From Methanovulcanius yangii (GTDB taxonomy: Archaea; Halobacteriota; Methanomicrobia; Methanomicrobiales; Methanomicrobiaceae): a stretch of 64,000 nt of DNA. Every line of letters begins with the position of its first letter. Position 1 is the first letter of the stretch. The stretch spans positions 248,001 through 312,000 of the forward strand of contig NZ_LTBL01000001.1 of NCBI RefSeq assembly GCF_018687785.1, written 5' to 3'. Below are positions 1-8,438 of the stretch, one piece after another. Made by a program: the position numbers and the translations under genes. The notes below the pieces were generated by a model. That model worked only from the letters and a program-made list of their open reading frames with translations. It did not search any database and was not told the DNA's origin.

Positions 1-588
1 GGCATCGGGGCCGGCGATCACCGACATGAGCGTGTTTACATCCATTACCGTCTTTCCGAGAGGGCCGATCTGTTCCAGCGAGTTGGAGTAGGCGATGAGG
101 CCGTACCGGGAAACACGCCCGAAGGTCGGCTTGAGACCGACCACGCCGCAGAACGCCGCCGGACAGCGGATGGACCCGCCGGTATCGCTCCCGAGCGCCA
201 TATCAACCATGCCGGATGCGACCGCTGCCGCACTGCCGCCGGACGATCCGCCGGGCACGCGAGTCGGGTCGACCGGGTTGGTGGTCGGCCCGAACGCACT
301 GTTCTCCGTCGTCGTTCCCATACCGAACTCGTCCATGTTTGTCTTCCCGACGATCGCCGCCCCGGCCTCCCGGAGGAGGGTTATCACATGAGCATCATAG
401 GGGGGAACATACCCTTCCAGGATGCGGGATGCACACGTCGTCGGCATCCCGGCGGTCGATATGTTGTCCTTGACCGCCACGGCTCTTCCTTCCAGCGGGC
501 CGCCGGTCGTCTCGAAGAGGGCCAGATCAAGGGTCGAGATGAAGGCGTTGTGCCGGTCTTTTTCATCAAAAATATATCCACCTTCCAC
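1..588 (-). CDS. gatA: Glu-tRNA(Gln)/Asp-tRNA(Asn) amidotransferase subunit A (3' end outside window)
   Basis: This is the amidase subunit of GatCAB, which releases ammonia from glutamine or asparagine and amidates misacylated Glu-tRNA(Gln) or Asp-tRNA(Asn). The visible 196 codons carry the amidase-signature landmarks: VAVKDNI with the catalytic lysine, [11 protein letters not shown], and GSDTGGSIR with the cis-serine and nucleophile serine. I place the start at the GTG directly after the gatC stop (TGA then GTG), because the reading frame is conserved from there ([11 protein letters not shown]) and a GGTGA motif lies just upstream inside gatC. The rest of the gene, and probably gatB, lie before position 1. 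In methanogens with GatDE for glutamine, GatCAB usually serves Asn-tRNA(Asn). Identification is firm; the exact start is inferred. Confidence 0.93.
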   Translation of the reverse strand, partial: MEGGYIFDEKDRHNAFISTLDLALFETTGGPLEGRAVAVKDNISTAGMPTTCASRILEGYVPPYDAHVITLLREAGAAIVGKTNMDEFGMGTTTENSAFGPTTNPVDPTRVPGGSSGGSAAAVASGMVDMALGSDTGGSIRCPAAFCGVVGLKPTFGRVSRYGLIAYSNSLEQIGPLGKTVMDVNTLMSVIAGPDA

Positions 589-858
589 TCACATCACCTT
601 CGGAGCCCTGATGAATCCGTCCTCGGTTTCCCCTGCATTGGCCGTAGCCTCTTCCTGTGAAAGCGACGGCGTCACAACGTCCTCGCGGAGCACATTCTCG
701 AGGTCCGGTATCCCCTCCTCGCCGGGAGGTACCTGATCCAGGATATCAAAATATTCAAGAATATCATTGAACTGTGAGGTAAATGCCCCCAGTTCCTCCT
801 TTGATATGGATATATCTGCAAGTTTTGCAATTCCTTCAACGTCGCTCTCGTTTACCAT
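589..858 (-). CDS. gatC: Asp/Glu-tRNA amidotransferase subunit C
   Basis: GatC is the small stabilising subunit that wraps around GatA in the GatCAB transamidosome. The 89-residue product has the usual size and pattern: an N-terminal helical half (VEGIAKLADISISKEELGAF), the central FNDILEYFDILDQV segment, and a C-terminal tail ending in DGFIRAPKVM, the typical GatC ending. It starts 4 bp after the stop of the asparagine-synthetase-like gene and abuts gatA with no gap, so asnB-like, gatC and gatA look like one operon. Confidence 0.93.
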   Translation of the reverse strand: MVNESDVEGIAKLADISISKEELGAFTSQFNDILEYFDILDQVPPGEEGIPDLENVLREDVVTPSLSQEEATANAGETEDGFIRAPKVM

Positions 859-862
859 GTTC

Positions 863-1858
863 TCAGGCCCTGGTTAATTGGTTTATGTACCCTTGCACGG
901 AATTTTTATAACCATTGTTACGTGCACATCGACGGATGACTTTCCATATGCCACTGCCGTACTGCATTGCCTTTTTTTCGTGACAGGCAATCTCTGCGGG
1001 CAGATAGTGCCGTGCGACCAGACGCAGCGGGCGTTTTCTCACCCCGCCGAAGACCCGTTCTGCGGCAGGAATGGCATGGGCAGCGCGCACAACCCGAACA
1101 TCGAGATAGGGGCAGGAAAGGGTGCACCCGAAGAGACCGGCGACTGCCTGGTCCCGTGCCCCCTGAATACGAAGCCCTTCAAAGTCCTGCCGGAAGAGGG
1201 CCTCGATATCGTCTGTCTCGAGATATCGTGCATAGCCTCCGAAGAGTTCATCGGCACCCTGCCCCGCGAGGATGCGGCGATGGCCGTTCTCCCCTGCCCA
1301 TCGTGCCACGAAGAAGAGGGTGGCCGCGATGGAGGCATCGACGGGCGACATTCTCGGGATGATCTCCGCGACCGCCTTCAGTGCCGGTTCGACCTCGTCC
1401 GGGGATACGATGACGCTGGTGTGATCAATGCCGATCTCCTCGGCGACACGTGCGGCGTGCAGAAGGTCATGCGATCCTTCGAGACCGACCGTCACGCAGG
1501 GGAGGTCTGCAATAGCGGCGATGAGTGCGGAGTCCACCCCGCCGGAGAAGGCAACCACCCCTTCGGTGTTTCGCAGACGGACAGCCGTTTCGATGGCATC
1601 CGCGAGGGGCAGTGCCGGCGGGTCGGGATGTACCGTGCCGATCACCGTTCCGTCGACGACGATCTCACCCGGGCCGCACCCGCCCTGGATGATGCCCATC
1701 CAGTCGCGGGCGCAGCCGTCGTCCCATGAAAGATAGAACTCTCCGCCGCATTCCCTGAGCCAGCCATACCCTTCACTCAGAGCGTCTGCAATATCGGCCC
1801 GTGTCATGACCCTGCCGTTTCGTTCGATCCAGCCGGTCAGCGAAAAATCATCCGTCAT
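863..1858 (-). CDS. Asparagine-synthetase-like ATP pyrophosphatase without a working glutaminase domain
   Basis: This 331-residue protein has the synthetase half of AsnB. The PP-loop SGGVDS sits at residues 105-110, and downstream AGQGADELFGGYARY is the AsnB signature; SCPYLDVRVV and the KKAMQYGSGI ending also fit. The N-terminal 100 residues retain only the tail of a class-II glutamine amidotransferase fold (CGGEFYLSWDDG then ARDWMG); the catalytic Cys2 and most of the domain are absent. Free ammonia, or ammonia from a partner, would therefore be the nitrogen source if it makes asparagine. It sits 4 bp upstream of gatC-gatA, whose complex makes asparagine on tRNA, so a regulatory or alternative adenylating role is possible. 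Family assignment is firm; substrate is not. Confidence 0.82.
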   Translation of the reverse strand: MTDDFSLTGWIERNGRVMTRADIADALSEGYGWLRECGGEFYLSWDDGCARDWMGIIQGGCGPGEIVVDGTVIGTVHPDPPALPLADAIETAVRLRNTEGVVAFSGGVDSALIAAIADLPCVTVGLEGSHDLLHAARVAEEIGIDHTSVIVSPDEVEPALKAVAEIIPRMSPVDASIAATLFFVARWAGENGHRRILAGQGADELFGGYARYLETDDIEALFRQDFEGLRIQGARDQAVAGLFGCTLSCPYLDVRVVRAAHAIPAAERVFGGVRKRPLRLVARHYLPAEIACHEKKAMQYGSGIWKVIRRCARNNGYKNSVQGYINQLTRA

Positions 1859-1950
1859 TGGTATTCAGCAATCCGTACAGGGATATCCCTGTCCTATATG
1901 GGTTGCAGCCGGATACAGAAAAAGAGTGTGGAGTATACCTTTCCCGGGAA

Positions 1951-3294
1951 TTATTCGGCGGTGAGGGGACGAAGTTTTAGCTCCAGCCGTTCGACCTGCA
2001 CCACTGCCGTCCCGATATAGTTGTCCGGGTTGAGGAGGGCGGTGATCTCATCGGTCGTGAGAAGAGCGGCTACCGCCTCATCTTCGGTGAATACCTCAGC
2101 AACCGGACGCTTGTCTTCGAGGGCGGTCATGGAGGCGACCCGGACCCGTTCATGGGCATCCTGACGGTCCATGCCTCGTCTGGTCAGCTCGATCATGACC
2201 GACTCTGCCATGTTGACGCCGTGAAGGAGGTTCAGGTTCCGGCGGATATTCTCCTCGCGGATATTCAGGCCGGTCAGCACCTTCGTCATCACGGTGAGGA
2301 TGTGGTCGCAGAGGATGGAGGCCTCCGGGAAGGTTACCCGCTCGCATGAGGAGTTGGTCAGATCCCGTTCGTCCCATAGGGTGTTGTTCTGGAGGGCCGG
2401 TTCGACCATCGCCCGGACGATACGGGCAAGTCCGCAGACCTGTTCCGACTTGATGGGGTTTCTTTTGTGGGGCATTGTCGATGAGCCCACCTGTTTTGAG
2501 CCGAACGCCTCCTCCATTTCGCCGATCTCCGAGCGCTGCATCATGCGTATCTCAACGCCGATCTTGTCGAGCGTGGTCGCGAGATTCGCGAGGAACATGA
2601 CATACTCGGCAAACCTGTCGCGCTGGATGATCTGGTTGGAGACATCCACGGGGGTCAGCTCAAGATACCGCATCATCTCAGCCATCACCACGTCTCCCTT
2701 GTCGCCGAGGGAGGCCTGCGTCCCGACGGCGCCGGTCATCTGTCCGACGGCGACGCGGGGACGCATCTGTTCCAGCCGTTCGAGGTGGCGGGCGACCTCG
2801 GATGCCCAGATGGCAAACCGGAGGCCGTAGGTTGTCGGCACCCCGATCTGTCCATGGGTTCGTCCGGCGCAGACCACGTATTTCGTTTCGACGCTGCGAT
2901 CAAGGAGTACCCCGAGGAGGATTTTGATCTTCTTCTCGAAGATGGCGAGGCTCTCCTTGAGCTGGAGGCCGGTTGCCGTGTCGAGAATATCGTTTGACGT
3001 CGCACCGTAGTGGACCCAGCGCCCGGCATCGCCGCAGACTTCGGTCATTGCCCGGACGACTGCCATCATGTCGTGGTTGATCTCCTCCTCGATTGCCTTC
3101 GCGCGTTCGAGAGATGCATCATGGGCCCGGGTTTCTATTGCTGCCGCGTCTGATTCAGGAATAATCCCGGTCCGTCCCTCGGCGACCGCCAAGGCGACCT
3201 CCGCACTGATAATGGACCTGAACCGGTTCTCTTCGTCCCAGACAGCCCGCATCTCCGGTGTCCCGTACCGGAAGTCAATGGGGTGAATTGCCAT
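1951..3294 (-). CDS. purB: Adenylosuccinate lyase
   Basis: PurB cleaves SAICAR to AICAR and adenylosuccinate to AMP in purine synthesis. The 447-residue product shows the fumarase/aspartase-superfamily landmarks: YGATSNDILDTATGLQ with the substrate-binding TSND region, GRTHGQIGVPTTYG with the catalytic histidine, and the signature GSSTMPHKRNP whose flexible loop carries the catalytic serine. The length is normal for archaeal PurB. The start ATG gives the expected beginning MAIHPIDFRYGTPEM. It is separated from the downstream asparagine-synthetase-like gene by about 90 bp, so it may be a separate transcript. Confidence 0.96.
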   Translation of the reverse strand: MAIHPIDFRYGTPEMRAVWDEENRFRSIISAEVALAVAEGRTGIIPESDAAAIETRAHDASLERAKAIEEEINHDMMAVVRAMTEVCGDAGRWVHYGATSNDILDTATGLQLKESLAIFEKKIKILLGVLLDRSVETKYVVCAGRTHGQIGVPTTYGLRFAIWASEVARHLERLEQMRPRVAVGQMTGAVGTQASLGDKGDVVMAEMMRYLELTPVDVSNQIIQRDRFAEYVMFLANLATTLDKIGVEIRMMQRSEIGEMEEAFGSKQVGSSTMPHKRNPIKSEQVCGLARIVRAMVEPALQNNTLWDERDLTNSSCERVTFPEASILCDHILTVMTKVLTGLNIREENIRRNLNLLHGVNMAESVMIELTRRGMDRQDAHERVRVASMTALEDKRPVAEVFTEDEAVAALLTTDEITALLNPDNYIGTAVVQVERLELKLRPLTAE

Positions 3295-3344
3295 AGTACC
3301 CCAGTATTGGGGCTGTGGAGGTAAAATTGGTTTGGCGAAGGTAG

Positions 3345-3575
3345 TTAGTCTTTGACCTGGTACTCCGCCTCGATGACGTCATCATCCTTATCCTGTTCGG
3401 GGATGATGACGGCAGCAATGATATAGAGGGCGACGCCGAGAATGACATAGGTCAGAAGGGTGAATGCAATCCATGCGAGACGCACAAGGTTCGGGTCGAT
3501 ATCATAGGCTTCACCAATGCCACCGCATACACCCGAAATCATTCGGTTCTTCCGTGACAGTTTCACTTCTTTCAT
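3345..3575 (-). CDS. PspC-domain small membrane protein
   Basis: This 76-residue protein consists of one PspC domain: KLSRKNRMISGVCGGIGEAYDIDPNLVRLAWIA matches the family pattern in order, followed by one hydrophobic membrane segment (about residues 32-57) and an acidic tail (EQDKDDDVIEAEY). In bacteria PspC works in the phage-shock membrane-stress response, but in archaea the role is unknown and no pspA is seen nearby. The start is supported by GGAG 10 bases upstream. It is divergent from the helicase gene that follows. Confidence 0.85.
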   Translation of the reverse strand: MKEVKLSRKNRMISGVCGGIGEAYDIDPNLVRLAWIAFTLLTYVILGVALYIIAAVIIPEQDKDDDVIEAEYQVKD

Positions 3576-3691
3576 CGAATGAACACTCCAATATTAGTGT
3601 GGAACCATGGACATATGTTCTTTCCGCGCGGCAGGGGCAGCTATCCAATACCAATAGTACATGTTACAGGAACCCAAATATCTGAAGAGCA

Positions 3692-5695
3692 ATGGGCACC
3701 CTTGATGATTTCTTCCCCTACCCTGCCTTCCGGCCGCACCAGCAGGAGATGCTTGCGACCGTAGCCGGTGTTGCACGTAACGGCGGCATAGCCATGATAG
3801 ACGCCCCGACGGGAAGCGGTAAATCGAGCGTCATCGCCTCGCTTCTCTCCGAGGCGAACGGGAGAAAAATTGTGGTCGCGGTCAGGACCAAATCCCAGCT
3901 GACCACATTTATCAGGGAACTCGAACTCATCCGTAAAAAACAGCCCGGCCTGCGCTATGCCTATCTGATCGGCAAACGCCAGATGTGCCCTGCCACGGGG
4001 GAGGGGGATACCTATCGGGTCTGTGAGGGACTCAAGTCGTTTTCAACGGCTCTGCTTCGTGACCGGGCAAAAGCGGGATCCCTCATCCCTGCAAAGGACC
4101 GGGTTATCGAGGAGCAGCTTCGGAGGCAGGATCCCGAACACCCTCTCATATGCCCGTATTTCATCAAAAGCAGGGTCTTTGTTGATTCAGGGGAAGGACT
4201 GCGCATGGTCCCGTCGGCTTCGCTTCGGACCCGTGCGGAGCAGGTGTCCAAGCAGAGAATTCCTCCCGATAAATTGCATGAATTCTGCGGAGGGCTCTGC
4301 CCGTACGAGGTGATGATGCAGGCAGCCCGTGATGCCGATGTGCTCCTGCTCAATTTTCATCATATCTTCAATGGGGACATCCGCGACCAGCTGTATCAGT
4401 CACTGGGTATCGAGCCGGAACAGACTTTTCTTCTCGTTGATGAGGCCCATAACTGCGGGGATACCGTCGAGGCCATCCAGAGTGTCACCATCGCCCGTGC
4501 GACGATGGATCAGGCGATGAACGAGCTCGGGCGCATGCGGGGAAGGACGCCCGGTGTCGATGCGCTGATCAACCTCTCCCCGAGGGTGATGAATTTTATG
4601 GATTCCCTCTCCCGTTCGTTCAAGGAGGAGGACTGGTTCGACCCCAAGAACTTCGAGCGCTTTGTTCTCAACGGAACGCTGTATTCCACGGTGGACGAGA
4701 TTGTCGACGACCTCCTGCGGGTCGACGAGGTGCACCGCGAGGCACAGATCCAGGCGGGAGACTTCAAGGAGAGTGCCATCGAGCGGCTGACGGAGTTTTT
4801 TTACCGGATCATGCGTGCCAAGGACGACCCTGCGTTCCTGACGGTGTACCGCAAGCGCGACGGCGAGGTGTCCCTGCAGGTGCGAAGCATCGATCCCTCG
4901 TCCACCCTGAAGGATATCGCTTCATTCCATGCGTGTGCGGTGTTCATCAGCGGCACACTCTCCCCGCTGGAGAGTTATCGCCGCCTCTATTTCGAGGATC
5001 TCCCCGTCACTACGCTCTCGCTCCCGAATTCGTTTCCGCCCGAGAACAGGCGGCTCTTCTGTGCGGGGGATATCACGTCCGCCTACAGCATGCGGCGTGA
5101 CCGCGACCACACTGAACTGGTGGACGGCTATATCCGTGCATATGCCCGTCTTCCCGGCAATCTTGCGGTCTATTTCCCCTCGTATGATCTGATGCACCGG
5201 TTCACCGAGAACCTCCCCTCGCGCCTGAACGGCAAGGAAGTCTTTATCGAGCCGCCATCGGCAGGCGATGCCGATGCGGCGCTGAAGCGGTTTGTTGCCC
5301 TCCCCTCCACGGGCAGGGAAGGGATCCTCTTCGGAGTCTGCGGGGGGAAATGGTCGGAAGGGCTCGACTACCGCGGGGACCAGCTCTCAGGGGCATTCGT
5401 CTTCGGTCTCCCTCTTGCCCCCTTCAATGATGTTCGGAAGATGGTCATCCAGTACTTCAAAAACAAGTTCGGTCCGGAAGGGGAGTTTATCAGTTATACC
5501 CTGCCGGCGGTCAACCGGGTGCTTCAGGCCCTTGGCCGTGTCCTCAGAACCCCGGAAGACAGGGGGGTGCTCATCATCGGAGAGTCGCGGTTCCTCGAAA
5601 AGGGGGTGCGTCCCGGTCTTCCGGAGTGGATGACGGATGAAATGGAGGTCTGCACCTTCGCTGAATTCCGTTCCGAGGTACAGAAATGGCGGTGA
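3692..5695 (+). CDS. XPD/DinG-type superfamily 2 DNA helicase, probably Fe-S containing
   Basis: This 667-residue protein is an ATP-dependent 5'-3' DNA helicase of the XPD/Rad3/DinG group. Motif I is DAPTGSGKSS near residue 40, motif II is LVDEAHN, and motif VI is the QALGRVLRTPEDRG segment near the C-terminus; ISGTLSP is the typical motif III region. Between motifs I and II are cysteines at about residues 99, 111, 154, 199 and 203, in the position where XPD and DinG bind a 4Fe-4S cluster; which four are ligands cannot be told from sequence. The product is likely used in repair or replication-fork rescue. Its 3' end overlaps the DNA alkyltransferase gene by 10 bp, which suggests a shared repair transcript. 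Confidence 0.88.
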   Translation: MGTLDDFFPYPAFRPHQQEMLATVAGVARNGGIAMIDAPTGSGKSSVIASLLSEANGRKIVVAVRTKSQLTTFIRELELIRKKQPGLRYAYLIGKRQMCPATGEGDTYRVCEGLKSFSTALLRDRAKAGSLIPAKDRVIEEQLRRQDPEHPLICPYFIKSRVFVDSGEGLRMVPSASLRTRAEQVSKQRIPPDKLHEFCGGLCPYEVMMQAARDADVLLLNFHHIFNGDIRDQLYQSLGIEPEQTFLLVDEAHNCGDTVEAIQSVTIARATMDQAMNELGRMRGRTPGVDALINLSPRVMNFMDSLSRSFKEEDWFDPKNFERFVLNGTLYSTVDEIVDDLLRVDEVHREAQIQAGDFKESAIERLTEFFYRIMRAKDDPAFLTVYRKRDGEVSLQVRSIDPSSTLKDIASFHACAVFISGTLSPLESYRRLYFEDLPVTTLSLPNSFPPENRRLFCAGDITSAYSMRRDRDHTELVDGYIRAYARLPGNLAVYFPSYDLMHRFTENLPSRLNGKEVFIEPPSAGDADAALKRFVALPSTGREGILFGVCGGKWSEGLDYRGDQLSGAFVFGLPLAPFNDVRKMVIQYFKNKFGPEGEFISYTLPAVNRVLQALGRVLRTPEDRGVLIIGESRFLEKGVRPGLPEWMTDEMEVCTFAEFRSEVQKWR

Positions 5696-6129
5696 TCGAG
5701 GGTGCCTGCAGGTTTGGGCTCTGGTGGGTGCATGTCACCTGGTCGAAGGGGACTGTCTACTCGGTCAGGTTTGCACGCGAAGGAGTCGACGGCCCCGTCC
5801 CCTCCCAACTGCGTTCGTATCTGAACGGCAGAGCCTGCCGCCTCGGAGAACTCTCCAGTGTGGCCACGGCACAGGGTGCCCCGTATGCCGCGGTGTATCA
5901 GGCTGTCCGCCAGATTCCCTGCGGGGAAACCCGTACCTATGCCGAAGTGGGTACCCGGGCCGGAACCAGCCCCCGCGTTGTGGGGGTGGCAATGCGGCGA
6001 AACCCTACCCCGCTCATCGTTCCATGTCACAGGGTGGTTGCCGCAGGGGGCATCGGTGGGTTCACCCCCGACATCTCTCTCAAAATGGACCTTTTGAAGC
6101 TTGAAAAGAATATTCTGTCGCATATTTAA
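5686..6129 (+). CDS. ogt: Methylated-DNA-protein-cysteine methyltransferase
   Basis: This protein transfers alkyl groups from O6-alkylguanine in DNA to its own cysteine and is then spent. The 147-residue product has the C-terminal AGT domain: CGETRTYAEVGTRAG is the winged-helix region, RVVGVAMRRNP contains the arginine finger, and IVPCHRVV is the active-site motif with the acceptor cysteine. After it come the GGIGGFTPDISLKMDLLKLE features of the guanine-binding lid. The N-terminal domain is short, as in many archaeal forms. It overlaps the helicase gene by 10 bp, so translation is probably coupled. Confidence 0.92.
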   Translation: MAVIEGACRFGLWWVHVTWSKGTVYSVRFAREGVDGPVPSQLRSYLNGRACRLGELSSVATAQGAPYAAVYQAVRQIPCGETRTYAEVGTRAGTSPRVVGVAMRRNPTPLIVPCHRVVAAGGIGGFTPDISLKMDLLKLEKNILSHI

Positions 6130-6164
6130 GGCAGGAAGGCGTATATGTTTCATTGAGGTTTCGT

Positions 6165-7079
6165 ATGAGGATTGCAGTTCTTGGCGCTGGTGCAGTTGGT
6201 CTCTCGATAGCCGCACGGCTTTCCACCGCCTGTGATGTATATGCGGTGGCCCGGCCGCGACATATTGCGGCTATAGAGCGGGGGGCCCTGCGTCTCACCG
6301 GCCTCTGGGGCGATGAGCTGTATACCTTCCCCTGCGGGACGGATCTTCCGGCAGATGACTATGATTATATCCTAATCACTTCCAAGTCTCTGGCCACCCG
6401 CTCCATCTGCGAGGAATTCGGGGGCCGGTTCGGCGATGCGGAGGTTGTCTCTATCCAGAATGGCATAGGGAACGAGGAGATCATCCATGAATATACGCCG
6501 AATGTCATCGGCGGGATGATCATCACCGGGTTTGAATGGAGGGGTGATGCCGATGTGCATGTGTCGGTCATCGGAGGGAATGCAAATTTTGGGCGGTTCC
6601 CGGACGGGGAGGATGAACCGGTATGTCGTCTGGTATCCCTCTTTGAGGAGGTCGGCATCGGCGCAGAGAGTCATCCGTCGATCCGGACTGCGTTGTGGGG
6701 CAAGACTCTCTACAATGCAGCCCTTAATCCCCTTGGTGCCATCATGAACGTTCCCTATGGTGCCCTGAAAGAGCCGCATGCATGGCATATCATCGAGCAG
6801 GTTGTGACGGAAGGGTTTGCCGCCGCATCCGCAGATGGTGTCATGTTGGAATGGGCATCACCGGAAGAATACCTTGAGTACCTCGCAAACATACAGATTC
6901 CTGCAACCGCACAGCATCGCTCGTCGATGCTCCAGGATATCACTGCAGGCAGGATCACCGAGATCGATTTTATCAACGGCGCCATCGTGAGGATTGGTGA
7001 ACGATACGGCATTGATACAACGGTGAACAATCTGATCTGCGACCTGATCCATTTCCGTGAATCTTCGATGAAGAAATGA
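6165..7079 (+). CDS. panE: 2-dehydropantoate (ketopantoate) 2-reductase
   Basis: The enzyme reduces ketopantoate to pantoate with NAD(P)H on the way to coenzyme A. The 304-residue product begins with the Rossmann motif MRIAVLGAGAVGLSIAARL and includes LITSKS, SIQNGIGNEE, and the conserved GKTLYNAALNPLGAI with the catalytic lysine, all in family order. I choose the ATG at 6165, preceded by GAGG 5 bases upstream, rather than an upstream in-frame TTG. Some ApbA-family members act on other oxo-acids, but the full motif set favours PanE. It heads a run of close genes: panE, mobA, rlmH. Confidence 0.87.
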   Translation: MRIAVLGAGAVGLSIAARLSTACDVYAVARPRHIAAIERGALRLTGLWGDELYTFPCGTDLPADDYDYILITSKSLATRSICEEFGGRFGDAEVVSIQNGIGNEEIIHEYTPNVIGGMIITGFEWRGDADVHVSVIGGNANFGRFPDGEDEPVCRLVSLFEEVGIGAESHPSIRTALWGKTLYNAALNPLGAIMNVPYGALKEPHAWHIIEQVVTEGFAAASADGVMLEWASPEEYLEYLANIQIPATAQHRSSMLQDITAGRITEIDFINGAIVRIGERYGIDTTVNNLICDLIHFRESSMKK

Positions 7080-7101
7080 TGTGATGAAGGGGGAATACGT
7101 G

Positions 7102-7713
7102 ATGCGGTCGGCGATAATTCTTGTTGGAGGGCAGGGGCGGCGCGCTGGAGGCCGGGAGAAGTTCAGGTTCATCTATGAGGGGGAGACCTTCCTATCGCGC
7201 CTCATCATCACGCTGGATGAGGTGGTCGATGAGATCCTTATCGTTGCCCGTGATACCGCACAGTGCGCCCGTGTAGCGGAGATGACGCATGTGCGCATCG
7301 TTCCCGACCGTCACCAGGGAGTCGGACCCGCAGGGGGACTGCAGGCAGGTGCCTTGGAGGCACGGGGCGATCTGGTTTTTGGTGTGGCATGCGATATGCC
7401 CTGCGTCAAAGCTGAGGTCGTCGACCGTCTCTTCAGGCTGGTAGACGGGTACGATGCGGTCATCCCCTGCTGGGGGGGTACAACCATGCTTGAACCTCTT
7501 CATGCGGTCTACCGGCCCCGGGCCCTCCTCTCGGCATATGAAGCGTCAACGTCGCATTCCCTTCGCAGTCTGACTCATCATCTCAATGTCCGATATGTCG
7601 ATGTGGACACCTTCAGGGATGTCGATCCGGAGCTTCGAACCTTTACCAATATCAACCGGCTGGAGGATCTGGAGGAGATTCAGGCCTGCCTGGAGGATGA
7701 TGCCACCGTATGA
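7102..7713 (+). CDS. mobA: Molybdenum cofactor guanylyltransferase-like nucleotidyltransferase
   Basis: MobA attaches GMP to molybdopterin. The 203-residue product has the nucleotidyltransferase-like fold: MRSAIILVGGQGRRAGGREKF is the nucleotide-binding loop (GG-x3-R-x-G-x2-K type), ACDMPCVKAEVVDRL is the DMP metal-binding motif, and PLHAVYRPRALLSA is also typical. Bis-MGD-type cofactors are needed by formylmethanofuran dehydrogenase and formate dehydrogenase in methanogens. I place the start at 7102, after a G-rich ribosome binding site, rather than at the GTG/ATG pair just upstream. The 3' end overlaps rlmH. Related enzymes such as CofC use other substrates, but the sequence looks most like MobA. 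Confidence 0.8.
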   Translation: MRSAIILVGGQGRRAGGREKFRFIYEGETFLSRLIITLDEVVDEILIVARDTAQCARVAEMTHVRIVPDRHQGVGPAGGLQAGALEARGDLVFGVACDMPCVKAEVVDRLFRLVDGYDAVIPCWGGTTMLEPLHAVYRPRALLSAYEASTSHSLRSLTHHLNVRYVDVDTFRDVDPELRTFTNINRLEDLEEIQACLEDDATV

Positions 7714-8192
7714 TGCAGGTGAGGATCATCGCCGTCGGCCGGGCGAAGGAGCCCTTTTTCCGGCAGGGTGTAGAGGAGTACATAAAACGGCTGACCGGGA
7801 CGGCGAAGGTCACCATCGTCGAACTTGCGGATGAACCTACTCCTGCGGGAGCATCCGCGGCAGAGAAGGCGAAGGTCCTCGATGTGGAAGGGTCCCGGAT
7901 TATGAAAACCATTCACCCCGGGGAATACTGCATTCTTCTGGACCTTGCCGGGACAGCCATGACATCCGAGGTATTCGCAGGGAAAATTGAGGAGCTCACC
8001 CTTGCCGGGACCTCCAGGTTTGCCTATGTCATCGGGGGGAGTCTCGGTGTCTCGGATGATGTGAGGCGGCGTGCCGATCTTCGGCTATCCCTCGGCCCGA
8101 TGACCTACCCCCACCAGATGGTCCGCCTCATCATTGCCGAACAGCTCTACCGCGCATGCATGATTGCAAAGGGCGCCCAGTATCACAAATAA
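7710..8192 (+). CDS. rlmH: 23S rRNA (pseudouridine1915-N3)-methyltransferase RlmH
   Basis: RlmH is a SPOUT-class methyltransferase that modifies the tip of helix 69 of large-subunit rRNA. The 160-residue product has the length of the family and its trefoil-knot signatures: YCILLDLAGTAMTSE, FAYVIGGSLGVSDDVRRRAD and the C-terminal LSLGPMTYPHQMVRLII, ending in KGAQYHK, which matches the YH-K ending of bacterial RlmH. It overlaps mobA by 4 bp (ATGA). RlmH is patchily distributed in archaea. Confidence 0.93.
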   Translation: MMQVRIIAVGRAKEPFFRQGVEEYIKRLTGTAKVTIVELADEPTPAGASAAEKAKVLDVEGSRIMKTIHPGEYCILLDLAGTAMTSEVFAGKIEELTLAGTSRFAYVIGGSLGVSDDVRRRADLRLSLGPMTYPHQMVRLIIAEQLYRACMIAKGAQYHK

Positions 8193-8438
8193 GGGTGCAT
8201 GTACCATCGTCCGACGATGATGCGCGGGCACTATTTTCATCCGATACGATTCGCATTTCGCTGTGTCCGCCAGGCGACATGGATGGCATCATTTTTCATC
8301 GTTCCGATAGGAACGAAGGCATTTCCTGATTGTCGGGAGTGTGGGGCGTGCTCTCGTTTCTCTGACAACCGATGCCATGGATTGATCGGGAAGAGGCGGG
8401 AAAAATAACGGTGGGCGCGTCCGAAAAGAAGAGAATTT

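Noticed and set aside
878-1729. 283-codon frame antisense to the asparagine-synthetase-like gene
   Set aside because: It is explained as the shadow of a GC-rich coding region; the opposite strand carries clear motifs.
3586-3604. ACACT/AGTGT inverted repeat around AATATT before the PspC gene
   Set aside because: The arms are only 5 bp and the AATATT is too close to the start codon for a TATA box.
8199-8408. 69-codon open frame after rlmH with a CxxCxxC pattern
   Set aside because: The start is only 2 bases after a weak GGGTG, there is no family resemblance, and the composition looks like non-coding spacer.
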